A stretch of 64,000 bases of DNA from NCBI RefSeq assembly GCF_028209625.1, contig NZ_JAQLDU010000009.1, positions 45,881 through 109,880 of the forward strand, in the 5' to 3' direction. Positions 33,082 to 40,565 of this stretch are shown piece after piece. Position numbers and translations under genes: made by a program. Below the pieces are notes generated by a model that worked only from the letters and a program-made list of their open reading frames with translations, ran no database searches and was not told where the DNA came from. The stretch's first letter is position 1. Each line of letters opens with the position of its first letter. Source of the DNA: Collinsella aerofaciens (GTDB taxonomy: Bacteria; Actinomycetota; Coriobacteriia; Coriobacteriales; Coriobacteriaceae).

Positions 33082-33486
33082 GTGAAGCACCAGGTGAAAA
33101 TGACGGTAATCGATAAGAAACTGTTCCCCGAGCTGCAGGAGCGCTACTGCGCGGACAAGCAGGCGGGAGCGTGCCCGTGCTACAACGTGGGCGACGAGTT
33201 CCTGTTCGAGCGCGACGGCGACAAGGACCATTTCTGGCAAGGCGGCCTCGGCACGCTGACGAGAACCGACGCCGACCCCGACACCGTCGCCGGCGGCCCA
33301 AGGCGCCCTCACTGCTCCGAGGCGTGGGATGCCGTCTCGCGCTACATCTACACGGGCCTGCAGGGCGGATCGATTATGCGGGGATGGATGGAGCGGGAGA
33401 ACGAGATGATCTGCTGCTGCAACGATGGTACGCGCCCGGTAATCTTCAAGCTCGAGCGCATCGACATCCCCGAAGAGGACGAATAG
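33082..33486 (+). CDS. TIGR04076-family small cysteine-rich protein
   Basis: 134 residues from GTG 33082 (VKHQVKMTVIDKKLFPELQE), with AAAGGCGGAG upstream. The family features are ACPCYNVGDEFLF, GGPRRPHCSEAWDAVSRYIYTGLQGG and MICCCNDGTRPVIFKLERI. The function is not established; conserved cysteines suggest metal or redox chemistry. Divergent partner of the HxlR gene. Confidence 0.82.
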   Translation: MKHQVKMTVIDKKLFPELQERYCADKQAGACPCYNVGDEFLFERDGDKDHFWQGGLGTLTRTDADPDTVAGGPRRPHCSEAWDAVSRYIYTGLQGGSIMRGWMERENEMICCCNDGTRPVIFKLERIDIPEEDE

Positions 33487-33544
33487 CGTGATAGCCGCCG
33501 TTCTTTCCGCTACTCGGACAGTTTGCGAAATTGCAGGAATGACC

Positions 33545-33579
33545 GCCTTCGGACCTTTTGGTTCGGAGGCTTTCTTTTT
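33545..33579 (+). terminator. Terminator after the TIGR04076 gene
   Basis: GCCTTCGGACC (33545-33555) pairs with GGTTCGGAGGC (33560-33570; two G-U pairs), followed by TTTCTTTTT. Confidence 0.8.
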
Positions 33580-33634
33580 GCACTCCTACCCCGAACAAGA
33601 CTCCTCGCCGAAGCCCCTTGAGCATCGGGCGCCA

Positions 33635-34075
33635 CTATCGAGCGTGCGCGTTCTCGTAGGCCTCTTTAATCTCTGCCGGCAAACCGTCTGGAATCAGTGC
33701 CTTCAGCTCAGCCTCGTTGTCGCCTTGATTCAGCTGCTCGTAGTACCAGCATTTGAACTTCAGCATATCGAGCGCACGGTTCATGTTCGCGATCTCCGAT
33801 TCCATGTGGGCCTTCCGCTCCTCGAACATAGCCTTTCGCTGGGGGTATGTTGATGGGCCCTCTGCGCACCATTCCATGAACAGCCGGATATCCCTGATCT
33901 CCATCCCCGCCTTCTTTAGGCATTCGATGACTCGAAGCGCCTCGAGTTCCTTGTCGCCAAATCGGCGAATGCCGGACGCCCGCTCCAATCCCGGGAACAA
34001 TCCCTGCTTGTCGTAATATCGCAGCGTTGAAGCGGGCAAACCGAACATTTCCGCCACCTGTCCGATTGTGTACAT
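33635..34075 (-). CDS. MerR-family regulator
   Basis: 146 residues: YTIGQVAEMFGLPASTLRYYDKQGLFP winged helix, a linker helix EALRVIECLKKAGMEIRDIRLFMEW, and a coiled-coil dimerisation helix with ERKAHMESEIANMNRALDMLKFKCWYYEQL. The C-terminal effector part has only one cysteine, so thiol or metal sensing of the MerR/SoxR kind is unlikely. It is divergent from the CMD-cupin gene across a MerR-style promoter. Confidence 0.9.
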   Translation of the reverse strand: MYTIGQVAEMFGLPASTLRYYDKQGLFPGLERASGIRRFGDKELEALRVIECLKKAGMEIRDIRLFMEWCAEGPSTYPQRKAMFEERKAHMESEIANMNRALDMLKFKCWYYEQLNQGDNEAELKALIPDGLPAEIKEAYENAHAR

Positions 34076-34106
34076 GGCTCCTCCGAAACAATGTCGAATT
34101 CATTCC

Positions 34107-34136
34107 TTGACCTAAAGTCAGGTTTAGGTACTACCT
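34107..34136 (+). promoter_or_regulatory. MerR-type promoter/operator for the CMD-cupin gene
   Basis: -35 TTGACC at 34107-34112 overlaps the dyad ACCTAAA (34110-34116), six-base spacer, TTTAGGT (34123-34129). A dyad filling an over-long spacer is how MerR activators bind. The -10 (near TACCTT at 34132) is weak. Confidence 0.6.
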
Positions 34137-34296
34137 TTATTCTCGTCAATGCAAATCGGAGGTGCAAGAGGTGTCCGTAATCGCCGGGCATTCCGCACTG
34201 GAGCAGGCGCGACGAATGGGTATGCGAATCTAGCTGGGCCGATTGGCGCGCGAAAGCAGATTTGCACCTAATACCATCGACAGGAGGAAGTAAATT

Positions 34297-35061
34297 ATGG
34301 CAATTAAACAGACGGCAGGCAGGGATGCCCTGGGGGACTTTGCCCCCAAATTCGCACAGCTCAATGATGACGTGCTGTTCGGCGAGGTGTGGAGTCGAGA
34401 AGACGGGCTTTCCCTTCGAGACCGCAGCGTGGTGACGGTGGTGGCCCTGATGGCACAGGGACTGACGGATTCCTCGTTCCAATACCATCTGATGTCCGCA
34501 AAGAATAACGGTGTAACCAGGGCGGAGATAGCGGAAATCCTTACCCACGCCGCGTTTTACGCGGGGTGGCCCAAGGCATGGGCGGCCTTCCGCATGGCAA
34601 AGGAGGTCTGGGCGGATGACGATGCCGCTGATGCAAAAGCCGAGCACCAAAACGAGATGGCCTTTCCCATCGGTGCCCCTAACGACGCATTCGCGAAGTA
34701 CTTTATCGGGCAAAGCTATCTCGCGCCTCTATCAACCGAGCAGGTTGGCGTCTACAACGTGACGTTCGAGCCCGGCTGCCGCAACAACTGGCACGTGCAC
34801 CACGCCAAAAACGGCGGCGGACAGATTCTCATCTGCGTGGCTGGTCGAGGGTTCTACCAGGAATGGGGTAAACCGGCACAGGAGCTGCGCCCTGGCGATG
34901 TGGTCAACATCGCCCCGGGTGTGAAACATTGGCACGGAGCCGCGCCCGAGAGCTGGTTCTCCCATCTCGCGCTGGAGGTTCCGGGCGAGGAGGCCTCCAA
35001 CGAGTGGTTAGAGCCCGTGGGCGATGGGGAATATCTCAAAGAGACTAACAAGGAGGCTTAA
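34297..35061 (+). CDS. Carboxymuconolactone decarboxylase-like/cupin fusion
   Basis: 254 residues. The N-terminal AhpD/CMD domain (about 10-110) has LSLRDRSVVTVVALMAQG, FQYHLMSAKNNGVTRAEIAEILTHAAFYAGWPKAW. The C-terminal cupin (about 145-235) has GCRNNWHVHHAKNGGGQILICVAGRGFYQEWGKPAQELRPGDVVNIAPGVKHWHGA with its metal-binding histidines. Such fusions are annotated as quinol or small-carbonyl handling enzymes, without proven reaction. AGGAGGAAG precedes 34297. Its end overlaps the convergent sirtuin gene by 17 bp. Confidence 0.88.
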   Translation: MAIKQTAGRDALGDFAPKFAQLNDDVLFGEVWSREDGLSLRDRSVVTVVALMAQGLTDSSFQYHLMSAKNNGVTRAEIAEILTHAAFYAGWPKAWAAFRMAKEVWADDDAADAKAEHQNEMAFPIGAPNDAFAKYFIGQSYLAPLSTEQVGVYNVTFEPGCRNNWHVHHAKNGGGQILICVAGRGFYQEWGKPAQELRPGDVVNIAPGVKHWHGAAPESWFSHLALEVPGEEASNEWLEPVGDGEYLKETNKEA

Positions 35062-35908
35062 ATACCTTCGCCGTCCGCGCCGCCGAGAGCAGGGCGCCCA
35101 AATCGGCCTGGATCGCCCCTGCCTTGCTTCCAAGCTGCAGCGGAGCCGAGCCGCCCGAGATGTTTACGCTCAAAAGGTGCGCATCCGGCAGCTTCGCGGT
35201 CATGCTCCAGAACGGGAGCGTGATGATGCCGGGGGTCATCTCGCCCACGCCGAGCTCCAGCAACAGCACGCGGCGATCGCTGCGCTCGCGCACGAAGCGC
35301 TCGTATCGTCCGAGGCTCTCGCGCCAGGCCGCACCCTGCAGAAACGTGTCATCGCGCACCCACGGCACAAGCTGCCAGCCGCAATGCGGGCATCGGGGGA
35401 TATCCTCGCTGAGGACCTCGAACCCCGCCATGCCCGCGAGCATGCGCTCGACGTAGGGGCTCGCGTCGAAGAGCTCGTCGCAGCATGGCTGCTTGCACTG
35501 AAGGTGCGCGAAGCTTCCCTGATAGTTGCAGATCCTCTCGGTGGGAAACGTCTTCTCGACTTGGGTGTCCACATTGGTGCTCAGGATGAAGTAGTCCTTA
35601 TGGCCGATGAGGGACCGTAGGTCGAGATAGGGCTGCGAGGCCAGCTCGCGCAGCATGAAGTCGATGTATCGCGCATAGTATGCCCATTGCTGCTCGAGGC
35701 TGGGGTAGAGGTGGTAGAAGCCGTCGAAAAGGCTCTTGAAGCCAAAGGCTTGCTGCCAGTCCGCCATTCCTGCGCGCGCCATGCCCGCGCGGTTGTAATG
35801 ATTGAACCCGGCGGCGCTCGACATGCCCGAGCCGATGCCGACGATGATGGCGTCGGCATCGTCGATAAGGCTTCGAAGCCTACGCGCTTCTCTTTCTAGG
35901 GGTGGCAT
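35045..35908 (-). CDS. Sirtuin-like NAD-dependent protein A
   Basis: 287 residues. The Rossmann opening is DAIIVGIGSGMSSAAGF; FILSTNVDTQVEKTF stands for the canonical TQNID segment, and four zinc cysteines come from QCKQPCC and PRCPHCGW. The catalytic-base position (His in classic ELHGS) is NYQGS here, with Gln. A missing histidine is reported for class M sirtuins (SirTM), which ADP-ribosylate proteins, so transfer of ADP-ribose is more likely than deacetylation (inference). Third gene of a three-paralogue operon. Confidence 0.78.
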   Translation of the reverse strand: MPPLEREARRLRSLIDDADAIIVGIGSGMSSAAGFNHYNRAGMARAGMADWQQAFGFKSLFDGFYHLYPSLEQQWAYYARYIDFMLRELASQPYLDLRSLIGHKDYFILSTNVDTQVEKTFPTERICNYQGSFAHLQCKQPCCDELFDASPYVERMLAGMAGFEVLSEDIPRCPHCGWQLVPWVRDDTFLQGAAWRESLGRYERFVRERSDRRVLLLELGVGEMTPGIITLPFWSMTAKLPDAHLLSVNISGGSAPLQLGSKAGAIQADLGALLSAARTAKVFKPPC

Positions 35909-36594
35909 CGGGCGATCTCCTCGAAAGCCGGGGCCATATCGCCGTCAACGAGAATCGTCTCGCACGAAGCGTCGGGCGCCATGGCCTGGCCGTAGTTGAA
36001 CACGATGTAGGTGGCGTGCTCGCAGGCGTTCGCGATCTGGGCGAGCATGCGCTTTATGACGCCGTTGTGCAGTCCCACGCCAAGTTCGAGGATGGCGACC
36101 CTGCCGTTGCGATGGGCTTGCACAAGACGCGCGAGCTCGTCGAGCTGGGTCATGGCGAGGGTGTCTGGATGGGCGAGGCGCCGCTCGTCAACCGACGTGC
36201 GCGTGCTCCCCTCAGTCTCGAGCACGCGCTCCTCGTCGAACCCGGCGCGCGCGAAGTGCCCATCGATGTTGCATGTGACCACGAAGGTGTCGGCGTGCTC
36301 CGTAAGACGCCGCAGCCCGTTCATGAGCGAGCCGGGCTCATATTCGAGATACTCCTTTTGATGGAACCGCTCGGCCCATCGGCGTCGCACGCTGGCATCC
36401 GGGGAAGCGAGCCCCTGCAGTATGCAGCCGATGCCGTCTGCCTGGGCGAGGTCCCCGTACGCCTCTTGGAAATGAGCATCGGCGCAGAAAAGGTTGAGCC
36501 CCTCCGCCATGTCGAGTCCGTTGCTAGCGCCGATGATGACAAGATCCGCTTCGGCTAGCGCCCTGCCTATGCGAACTGCTTTCGCCGTCTCCAT
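35896..36594 (-). CDS. Sirtuin-like protein B, degenerate, no zinc module
   Basis: 232 residues. It keeps the Rossmann start ADLVIIGASNGLDMAEGLN, the FVVTCNIDGHFARAGF segment and RVAILELGVGLHNGVI, but lacks all four zinc cysteines and the small zinc domain. The motif expected to hold the catalytic base reads LETEGS. It is shorter than its neighbours. A catalytic role is doubtful; it may be a regulatory or scaffold partner of A and C. Its end overlaps the start of A by 13 bp, and it begins 3 bp after C, so all three are co-translated. Confidence 0.7.
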   Translation of the reverse strand: METAKAVRIGRALAEADLVIIGASNGLDMAEGLNLFCADAHFQEAYGDLAQADGIGCILQGLASPDASVRRRWAERFHQKEYLEYEPGSLMNGLRRLTEHADTFVVTCNIDGHFARAGFDEERVLETEGSTRTSVDERRLAHPDTLAMTQLDELARLVQAHRNGRVAILELGVGLHNGVIKRMLAQIANACEHATYIVFNYGQAMAPDASCETILVDGDMAPAFEEIARCHP

Positions 36595-36597
36595 GCG

Positions 36598-37563
36598 CTA
36601 CCTCCCCAGCGTCTTGCGCACGTCGGCAAGCACGTCGGCGATGTCGGCGCGAACGGCGAGCCCCCGATCCTCGATCGCGCGGGGGAGAAACTGCGTCTTG
36701 TTGTTTACGGCGATGTAGCTGGCCTGCGGTAACTGCGCCGTGAGGGCCCAGAACGGCTCCTGGATAAACGCGGGCGTCATGCGGCCCACACCCAGCTCGA
36801 GGAAGAGGATCCTCTGCCGTGCGTGCGCGTCGAGCCAGTCGGACACCTTGCGGTACTGCTCCTCGTAGAGTTCGCCCTGCAGGAAGTTGCCGTAGCCGCG
36901 AACCCAGGGGAACGCCTCTGCCCCGCAGTGCGGGCAGCGCGGCACGAGCTCTGTCGGAACCTCCAGACCGTCTCCCATGGCCTCTACCATGTGGGAGACC
37001 GGCTCGACCGCGTTCCACACCTCGTCGGTGCAACAGTGGGAGCACTGAAAGAAGCGGTGGTCGCCTTGGATCTCTGCCACTTTCTCCCAGGGATAGAGCT
37101 TCACAAACTGCGTGTCCTGGTTGGTGGTGAGCACGAAGAAATCCTTCTCGGCGAGAATGGCGTCGAGGTTCCTGTAGGGCTTGCGCAGCGGGGCGTTGAG
37201 CGTGGTGTCGAGGAAGGTGGCGAGGTATCCCCAGCGCGCCTCGGCGGTGGGCCAGCGGTAGAACGACCCCTCGAAAGCGCCCTTGAAACCGTAGCGCTCG
37301 GCGAATTTGCCGAAATGCCTGCGATAGGTTGCGTTGTCCTCGTAATAGAAGTCGCCGCCGCCCGCCGCGGAGAGCCCGGAGGCCCCGCCCACCAGCACGC
37401 AATCGGCTTCTTCGATCATACGGGCGAAGTCCTCGATTTGCTGGTCGTAGGGCTCGGGCTCGCGGTCACTCAGCTCATAGGGCGTGCTGCCGCTGCGGTA
37501 GGCGGCATGAAGGGAAAACGATCGGTTGGTGAGCTCGATAACGAGCTGCTCGTACAGGGTCAC
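36598..37563 (-). CDS. Sirtuin-like NAD-dependent protein C, first gene of the operon
   Basis: 321 residues from GTG 37563 (VTLYEQLVIELTNRSF), preceded by AAGAAGG; frames reaching 37746 run through the operator. Motifs: DCVLVGGASGLSAAGGGDF, FVLTTNQDTQFVKLYPW, AEIQGDHRFFQCSHCC and PRCPHCGAEAFPWV. Gln again replaces the catalytic His. A short N-terminal extension (about 45 residues) precedes the sirtuin core. It is divergent from the TetR gene with a palindromic operator in between. Confidence 0.77.
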   Translation of the reverse strand: MTLYEQLVIELTNRSFSLHAAYRSGSTPYELSDREPEPYDQQIEDFARMIEEADCVLVGGASGLSAAGGGDFYYEDNATYRRHFGKFAERYGFKGAFEGSFYRWPTAEARWGYLATFLDTTLNAPLRKPYRNLDAILAEKDFFVLTTNQDTQFVKLYPWEKVAEIQGDHRFFQCSHCCTDEVWNAVEPVSHMVEAMGDGLEVPTELVPRCPHCGAEAFPWVRGYGNFLQGELYEEQYRKVSDWLDAHARQRILFLELGVGRMTPAFIQEPFWALTAQLPQASYIAVNNKTQFLPRAIEDRGLAVRADIADVLADVRKTLGR

Positions 37564-37583
37564 TGGATACCTTCTTTCAGCTA

Positions 37584-37603
37584 TTATAAACACGTGTCTA
37601 TAA
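37584..37603. promoter_or_regulatory. TetR-type operator upstream of the sirtuin operon
   Basis: TTATAAACACGTGTCTATAA is a 20-bp palindrome with one mismatched pair around ACACGTGT. It is 20 bp upstream of the first sirtuin start and 103 bp upstream of the TetR start. Confidence 0.7.
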
Positions 37604-37706
37604 AAAGTATCCATGTCGATTTGCTTAAGAGCAATGAACAGCTTCGGCCTGCTGTCGATAAACGAGCGTTTGCCGGGCATTGTCGAGCGTTGCAATTGGA
37701 GGGGTA

Positions 37707-38261
37707 ATGGAAGCGGGGAAGATCGATCGTCGCCGACGCTATACACTCTCGGTCATACGGGAGGCGTTCTTCGCGCTGCTGGCCGAGGTCGGCTTCGCGA
37801 AGATGACGGTAGCGGATATCTGCCGCCGTGCCGATATTAACCGTGGCACGTTCTATCTGCACTACGAGGACAAGTTCGCCCTGCTCGACGCGCTTATCGA
37901 CGAGGCCTTGGCGGCGGTGCCGCCGCTCGAGGGAACGGAGGCGGGTGCCCTCTGCCAGCGTCCGCCGGCAAACGATGACTATTATCTGCTCTACTCGGAT
38001 GACGACGCGTACGCTCGGGTGGCACAGCGCGTCGTCGAGCGCGGCGCCGAGCAGATGGTTCCCTCGATCATGGAGGAGACTGGGCTTTCGCGCGAGGACG
38101 CCTATCTGCTCTTCGTCCACAACGTCCAGGGAAATCTCGCGGTCAACCGCCTGCTCGGTTGGAGGCGAGGGCCCGAGTTTGCCCACGCTCAGGAGCTGCT
38201 CAGCGCCTATTCCGAAGGGGGCATGCGGGCGGTATCGGCTCGTCACGATCCCCGTAGTTGA
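37707..38261 (+). CDS. TetR-family regulator
   Basis: 184 residues from ATG 37707 (MEAGKIDRRRRYTLSVIREAF), with GGAGGGG upstream. The N-terminal HTH is FAKMTVADICRRADINRGTFYLHYEDKFALLDALIDEAL. The C-terminal ligand domain is small and of the TetR_C_33-like kind seen in oxidoreductase regulators. It probably represses the divergent sirtuin operon via the 37584 palindrome. Confidence 0.9.
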   Translation: MEAGKIDRRRRYTLSVIREAFFALLAEVGFAKMTVADICRRADINRGTFYLHYEDKFALLDALIDEALAAVPPLEGTEAGALCQRPPANDDYYLLYSDDDAYARVAQRVVERGAEQMVPSIMEETGLSREDAYLLFVHNVQGNLAVNRLLGWRRGPEFAHAQELLSAYSEGGMRAVSARHDPRS

Positions 38262-38465
38262 TCTTGACAGCGTGCCATTTCAGGCAGGCGACGTTGCTAT
38301 GGCCCCTCTTTGGTTTTCGATGTTGTATAAGGCAATCGCAATCGTCTTGAGCTTCTTTAGGGAACTTGAACAAGAGATATGGCCTGCTGGCGATTGATTA
38401 ACACCATTCGTTTTGGTTACAAGAAAGCATGCTGCGCGCCTGCAGCATGAGGGAGAGGGAATCCT

Positions 38466-38996
38466 ATGAATATCGTTGTATTGAGCGGCAGCCCGCGTAA
38501 GGGCGCTAATACCGATACCATGGTCGAGGCGTTTGCCGAGACCGCGCGTGAGGGCGGCCATACGGTCGAGGTCATCCGCGTTGCCAGCAAGAAGATCGCC
38601 GGCTGCTTGGGATGCCAGTACTGCTTCGCCCATGAGGGCGTCTGCGTGCAGAAGGATGACATGGCCAACGTGATTGAGTCGCTGAAAGACACCGACATGG
38701 TTGTCTTCGCTTCGCCTATCTACTGGTTTGATATCACTGCGCAGGAAAAGACCGCCATCGACCGCCTGTACGCCTTCGGTGCCACGGGATTCCCGTTCAC
38801 CAAGACGGCCCTTTTACTCGATAGCCACAGCGAGGGTGTCTATGATGCGGCGATCGCTATGTACAAGTCAACCTGCGCGTACTGCAAGTGGGAGGACCAG
38901 GGCATTGTCACCATCAGCGGTATGACCGAGCGCGACAGCATGGCATCCTCGCCCAAGTTGAAAGAGGTGCGAGAGCTCGCTCGCAAGCTTGCCTAA
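38466..38996 (+). CDS. Flavodoxin-fold NAD(P)H-dependent FMN reductase
   Basis: 176 residues: NIVVLSGSPRKGANTDTMVEAFAE (FMN phosphate loop), IAGCLGCQYCFAHEGVCVQKDDM with the conserved cysteines of the iron-sulfur-flavoprotein-like group, and VFASPIYWFDITAQEKTAIDRLYAFG. It reduces flavins, quinones or similar small acceptors; the natural substrate is unknown. GAGGGAGAGGG precedes the start. The 204 bp upstream contain CATGCTGC/GCAGCATG (38429-38450), a possible operator or hairpin. Confidence 0.88.
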   Translation: MNIVVLSGSPRKGANTDTMVEAFAETAREGGHTVEVIRVASKKIAGCLGCQYCFAHEGVCVQKDDMANVIESLKDTDMVVFASPIYWFDITAQEKTAIDRLYAFGATGFPFTKTALLLDSHSEGVYDAAIAMYKSTCAYCKWEDQGIVTISGMTERDSMASSPKLKEVRELARKLA

Positions 38997-39176
38997 GGAC
39001 AAGAAGAACGCATGGCAATCAGCGTTGGTGGAAATGCTTGCTGTCCTTACCGAGAGATAGGGGCGAATTCCCTCAAGTGCCGTATAGAACAATTTTTAAA
39101 CGCAGAAAAATAACTGAAAACAAATTAATCCGCGTTAAAATATTGTCAAATAGAAGTTCATGAGGGAAGGTTACGT

Positions 39177-40466
39177 ATGCGTCGCAAGGCAGACGAGCTC
39201 CTTAGGGAATGGCGAGACAGAGCTGATAGAAAACCTTTGCTGGTCAAAGGCGTGCGCCAGTGTGGCAAGACCTATTTGCTCAGAACGTACGCCCAGGATC
39301 TTTTCGAATCGGTTGTCTACGTTAATCTTGAGAACGACCGGTCGGCGCGAGCGGATTTTTCGGGCGGTCTTGACCCTCATTCGATCGTACGTGCGATCGA
39401 GGCTCGTACGGGACAGCGTATCGTGCCTGGCAAAACCTTACTGTTCATTGACGAGATCCAGGCATGCGAGGAAGCGCTCACTTCCCTTAAATACTTTTGC
39501 GAAGATGCTCCCGAGTATTACGTTGCGGCTGCCGGGTCGCTTCTTGGGGTTGCCATTAACCATCAGTCGTATTCGTTCCCCGTCGGAAAGACCGACTTGA
39601 TTGAGATGGCTCCACTCGATTTCGAGGAGTTTCTCTGGGCGATGGGGCACGATCAGCTGGTCGACGAGATACGCTCATCATTCGAGATAATGGGTCCTCT
39701 TGCGCCAAGCCTTCATGAAAAGGCGCTTGGGCTCTATCGACAGTATCTTGTTGTTGGCGGAATGCCCGAGGCGGTCCAAACGTACATCGATGATCAGTCA
39801 ATCATTGATGTGGCCGAAAAGCATCGGATTATTCTCGACGGATATTCCGCCGACACCAATAAATATGCTGATGAACGCTTGAGTGCAAAGACGCGTGCGT
39901 GCTTCGATTCCATTCCACAGCAGCTTGCCAAAGAGAATCGTAAATTTCAATACAAGGTAGTGCGAGCGGGGGGCAATGCGTCTCTCTTTGGAGATGCTCT
40001 CGATTGGCTTGTATTGTCGGGTACGGTGGCGCGCTGCAGCCTAGTCGGGCAGATCGAAAGCCCCTTAGAGGCCTTCGTTAACCCTTCTGCTTTTAAAATC
40101 TATCAGGCGGATACAGGGCTGCTGGTCTCCAAGGCCGGTGCTCAACGCGCCGATATTCTTGCCGGTATCGGCGGCACATTCATGGGTGCACTTACCGAAA
40201 ACTACGTTGCCCAACAGCTTTCAGCCATGGGTTATCCACTGCATTATTGGGCGCGAGATAATCGTGCGGAAATCGACTTTGTAGTAGAGAAGCAGGGATG
40301 CTTGTCTGCGATTGAAGTCAAGGCGGGGGAGAACACAAGATCTCGAAGTCTGTCCTCACTTAAAAAGACCCATCCGGGCGTGCGCCTTATCAGGCTATCG
40401 ACTAAGCCCTTTGGAATGAATGATGGGCTTATGTCTGTTCCGCTTTATGCGGCATTTTGTCTATAG
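39177..40466 (+). CDS. AAA (AAA_14) ATPase with DUF4143
   Basis: 429 residues: Walker A VKGVRQCGKTYLLRTYA, Walker B GKTLLFIDEIQACEEALTSLKYF, sensor region AAGSLLGVA, then DUF4143 with a nuclease-like core AEIDFVVEKQGCLSAIEVKAGENTRSRSL, which has the D...E-x-K pattern of PD-(D/E)xK enzymes. The family is widespread and poorly understood. GGGAAGG precedes the start. The AT-rich 180 bp upstream hold no gene. Confidence 0.9.
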   Translation: MRRKADELLREWRDRADRKPLLVKGVRQCGKTYLLRTYAQDLFESVVYVNLENDRSARADFSGGLDPHSIVRAIEARTGQRIVPGKTLLFIDEIQACEEALTSLKYFCEDAPEYYVAAAGSLLGVAINHQSYSFPVGKTDLIEMAPLDFEEFLWAMGHDQLVDEIRSSFEIMGPLAPSLHEKALGLYRQYLVVGGMPEAVQTYIDDQSIIDVAEKHRIILDGYSADTNKYADERLSAKTRACFDSIPQQLAKENRKFQYKVVRAGGNASLFGDALDWLVLSGTVARCSLVGQIESPLEAFVNPSAFKIYQADTGLLVSKAGAQRADILAGIGGTFMGALTENYVAQQLSAMGYPLHYWARDNRAEIDFVVEKQGCLSAIEVKAGENTRSRSLSSLKKTHPGVRLIRLSTKPFGMNDGLMSVPLYAAFCL

Positions 40467-40488
40467 GGATGATGCTGGTGTAATGCAT

Positions 40489-40526
40489 GGGGCCCGGGGC
40501 GCAGCGTTTACTGCGCTCCGGGCCCC
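40489..40526. terminator. Long GC hairpin between convergent genes
   Basis: GGGGCCCGGGGCGCAG (40489-40504) pairs with CTGCGCTCCGGGCCCC (40511-40526), with one G-T pair. It serves the AAA ATPase and the convergent topoisomerase gene; T runs are poor on both sides. Confidence 0.65.
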
Positions 40527-40565
40527 GCTGCTTTGTAAAACCATGACGGTTTAGTCGCCGTTGTT

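Noticed and set aside
34149..34271. Short frame (MQIGGARGVRNRRAFRTG...) between the MerR promoter and the CMD-cupin gene
   Set aside because: Possible leader peptide by position, but no ribosome-binding site and no conserved motif that I can see.
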